Source: JAFAQB01 sp046724555 (GTDB taxonomy: Archaea > Thermoproteota > Nitrososphaeria > Nitrososphaerales > Nitrososphaeraceae). From it: a DNA stretch of 6,331 nt. The stretch spans positions 1 through 6,331 of the forward strand of contig JBKOWU010000224.1 of NCBI GenBank assembly GCA_046724555.1, in the 5' to 3' direction. Below, in pieces: positions 4,727 to 6,331 of this stretch. Position 1 is the first letter of the stretch. Each line of letters begins with the position of its first letter. A program made the translations under genes and the position numbers. The notes under the pieces are model-generated. The model was not told where the DNA came from. It did not search any database and saw only the letters and a program-made list of their open reading frames with translations.

Positions 4727-6331
4727 ATGAAGAGTAGGAATGTGAAAAGTTATTTGCCTACATGGTTACATAGAATAAATTCCAAAATTCTTTCAAAAAT
4801 AACACTATTGGTTCTAATAGAAATTCTTCTAATTGTTGGCAGTTTTGGTATACTAGCTTATTTTCAATCTGAACAATCATCATTTGGAAATTCAATTAAT
4901 ATTGCTGGTAAGAATCGATATCTTACTGCTGATTTATTATTACAAACTGAAAAATACCTATATGGCTTATCCTCTTCTCCTGATGCCTCCCAACTAAAAA
5001 ATGCTGTGAGCAGCTTAGAAAGTAATATTATGACTTTAAAACTGGGAGGAAAGATTTCCGGTGTAGATCTAAAACCTCTTCCTTCAAATCTTTTAGGTCT
5101 CTGGAATAACGTTGATAATAGATGGAATATTTACAAAACTTATGTGACAAATAGGCTCCTTACATTACCACGTGAAGCACGAATCACTACCACAGACCAG
5201 TCGCTAGACGGGAAAGTAGCCGAACCAATGGCTTCCAACCTGATTGAATCTTCTGATAGATTGGTCACGATTCTAGGACAACAAACAGATAAAAACACGC
5301 AAAACCTAATGCTGTTACAAATCATGTTTGCTATTTTAATTATTGGAATTCTGGTACTAATTTTGTATCTTGTCAAAAGAATTCTCAAACCAATCTCTGC
5401 TCTGACTCAAGCAACATCTAAAGTAAAAAAGGGAAATCTTGATGTGTCAGTCAAGCAGAGAGGTTGTGATGAGCTTTCTATTCTTGGTCAATCTTTTAAT
5501 TCCATGGTGGATTCTATAAGAAAATATAGCAAAAAACAAAAGGAATTAACAAAGCATCTTGAAGAAGTGAATGAAGAACTTAAAGGTAAAGATCAATTAA
5601 AAGATGAATTCATAAATATAGCAGCTCATGAGCTTAGAGCACCAATACAGCCAATAATTGGCTTATCTGAAATAATACGTTCTAGAAGATCTAGATCAAG
5701 GAGTTCAAACATAGGAGGAGGAAAAACTGGTGATGAGGAATTCTTAGATGTCATAGTCAGAAATGCAAAAAGACTACAATCTCTCTCAGAAAATATTTTG
5801 GATATTACAAAAATAGAGAGTAGAACTTTAAAGCTAAATAAAGAGAAGTTTAACATCAATGAAAAGATAAGAACTGTTATAGTTGATATAAAATCAAAAG
5901 AAGAACAACAAGATGAAATAAAAATAAGCTTTGAGTCAAAAGCAGATCCGATTGTTGTAGAAGCCGATCAACTGAGAATTTATCAGGTTGTATCAAATCT
6001 GTTGGCCAACGCTGTAAAGTCTACGAAGAAAAGTTTTGGTAGCAGCGATAGTGGCAGTAATAATAATAGTAGTATCGCCGATATAGGCGGCGACACTATA
6101 ACAGTGTTTACAGCTATAAGGAAGTCTAGTACCTATGCAAAAAATGATGATACTAGCAGCATTAGTAATCGTCATGATGATGAAGTGATTATTAGCATTA
6201 AAGACAGAGGCACTGGTATTGATCCTGATATACAGGATAAATTATTTTCTAAATTTGCGACTAAATCAGACACAGGATCAGGATTGGGGCTTTATATTTC
6301 CAAAAGCATTGTAGAAGCTCATGGCGGTAGA
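4727..6331 (+). CDS. Membrane sensor histidine kinase (PilJ/NarX-like sensor, HAMP), 3' end cut off
   Basis: The frame opens at the ATG at 4727 (in-frame TAG at 4715) and runs without a stop to the window end, giving 535 residues and lacking only the last part of the ATPase domain. Membrane segments lie at about residues 25-46 and 196-216, enclosing an outer domain of about 150 residues. Its first helix reads INIAGKNRYL (57-66), like the IN-x-AG-xx-R motif of PilJ and NarX-type nitrate/nitrite sensors; the ligand is inferred at best. HAMP follows (about 217-270; P222, DELSILGQSFNSM). HisKA carries AAHELRAPIQPI with phosphoacceptor H301, but Ala305 replaces the usual Thr/Asn at H+4. An Arg/Ser/Gly-rich stretch (about 313-332) widens the loop between the HisKA helices. 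The ATPase domain has NLLANAVKS (N428), DRGTGI (D493) and GSGLGL (517-522), but about 50 low-complexity residues rich in Ser, Asn and Asp sit between N-box and G1. It is a paralogue of the upstream kinase. Confidence 0.93.
   Translation, partial: MKSRNVKSYLPTWLHRINSKILSKITLLVLIEILLIVGSFGILAYFQSEQSSFGNSINIAGKNRYLTADLLLQTEKYLYGLSSSPDASQLKNAVSSLESNIMTLKLGGKISGVDLKPLPSNLLGLWNNVDNRWNIYKTYVTNRLLTLPREARITTTDQSLDGKVAEPMASNLIESSDRLVTILGQQTDKNTQNLMLLQIMFAILIIGILVLILYLVKRILKPISALTQATSKVKKGNLDVSVKQRGCDELSILGQSFNSMVDSIRKYSKKQKELTKHLEEVNEELKGKDQLKDEFINIAAHELRAPIQPIIGLSEIIRSRRSRSRSSNIGGGKTGDEEFLDVIVRNAKRLQSLSENILDITKIESRTLKLNKEKFNINEKIRTVIVDIKSKEEQQDEIKISFESKADPIVVEADQLRIYQVVSNLLANAVKSTKKSFGSSDSGSNNNSSIADIGGDTITVFTAIRKSSTYAKNDDTSSISNRHDDEVIISIKDRGTGIDPDIQDKLFSKFATKSDTGSGLGLYISKSIVEAHGGR
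6281..6331 (+). repeat. 51-base exact repeat, copy 2, reaching the window end
   Basis: This copy is identical to 4278-4328 over all 51 bases and is cut by the window end, so the true repeat may be longer. It codes for the same G2-box segment in the second kinase. Confidence 0.95.

Noticed and set aside
5140..6175. Three minus-strand open frames (5140-5388, 5626-5859, 5993-6175)
   Set aside because: All lie opposite the membrane kinase, whose frame carries every expected motif. The second is the same kind of shadow as the one in the first kinase's HisKA region.
1..6331. CRISPR array, tRNA or rRNA gene, toxin-antitoxin or defence system
   Set aside because: No regularly spaced repeats, no cloverleaf or rRNA-like stretches, and no nuclease, helicase or toxin motif were seen on either strand.

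Overview
This AT-rich window most likely comes from an ammonia-oxidising archaeon of the Nitrososphaerales (Thaumarchaeota), perhaps close to Nitrosocosmicus. The evidence is the style of the two histidine kinases (AAHELR-(T/A)-PIQPI phosphoacceptor boxes, a soluble multi-module sensor ending in an IEEGI linker), archaeal TATA-like boxes close to start codons, no clear bacterial -35/-10 promoters, and a T-rich archaeal-type terminator. The assignment rests on recognising these families, not on a database search.

Layout. 1-498 is the C-terminal part of a major facilitator (EmrB/QacA-like) exporter that begins before the window, followed by a T-rich terminator. 548-880 holds no recognisable gene. 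922-about 1515 is a broken MEDS-domain (DcmR-like sensory) gene, readable only by changing frame three times, each change equal to loss of one base. 1537-2195 carries minus-strand short genes: a 73-residue helical-repeat protein, a 63-67-residue protein of unknown function, and an orphan tail fragment paralogous to the latter. A short AT-rich region at about 2196-2249 separates these from the plus-strand genes and may hold a shared promoter. 2250-4400 is a complete soluble histidine kinase of 716 residues with three tandem sensor modules. 4429-4634 holds a hairpin and a frameshifted remnant of a helix-turn-helix protein. 4727-6331 is a second, membrane-bound histidine kinase (two membrane segments, outer PilJ/NarX-like sensor region, HAMP, HisKA, HATPase), which is still open at the window end.

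How the parts fit. The window is a signal-transduction neighbourhood: a cytosolic and a membrane kinase side by side in the same direction, with decayed remnants of a third sensor (MEDS) and a DNA-binding protein. No receiver domain is present, so neither kinase has a visible partner. The kinases are paralogous in their transmitter domains. They share a 51-base stretch of perfect identity at the ATP-binding G2 box that ends exactly at the window end, which suggests recent gene conversion and may explain why the sequence stops there. I see no convincing new multi-gene system. The points most worth a second look are the 51-base identity, the missing phosphatase residue in the second kinase, the triple sensor module of the first kinase, and the cluster of single-base-deletion pseudogenes.
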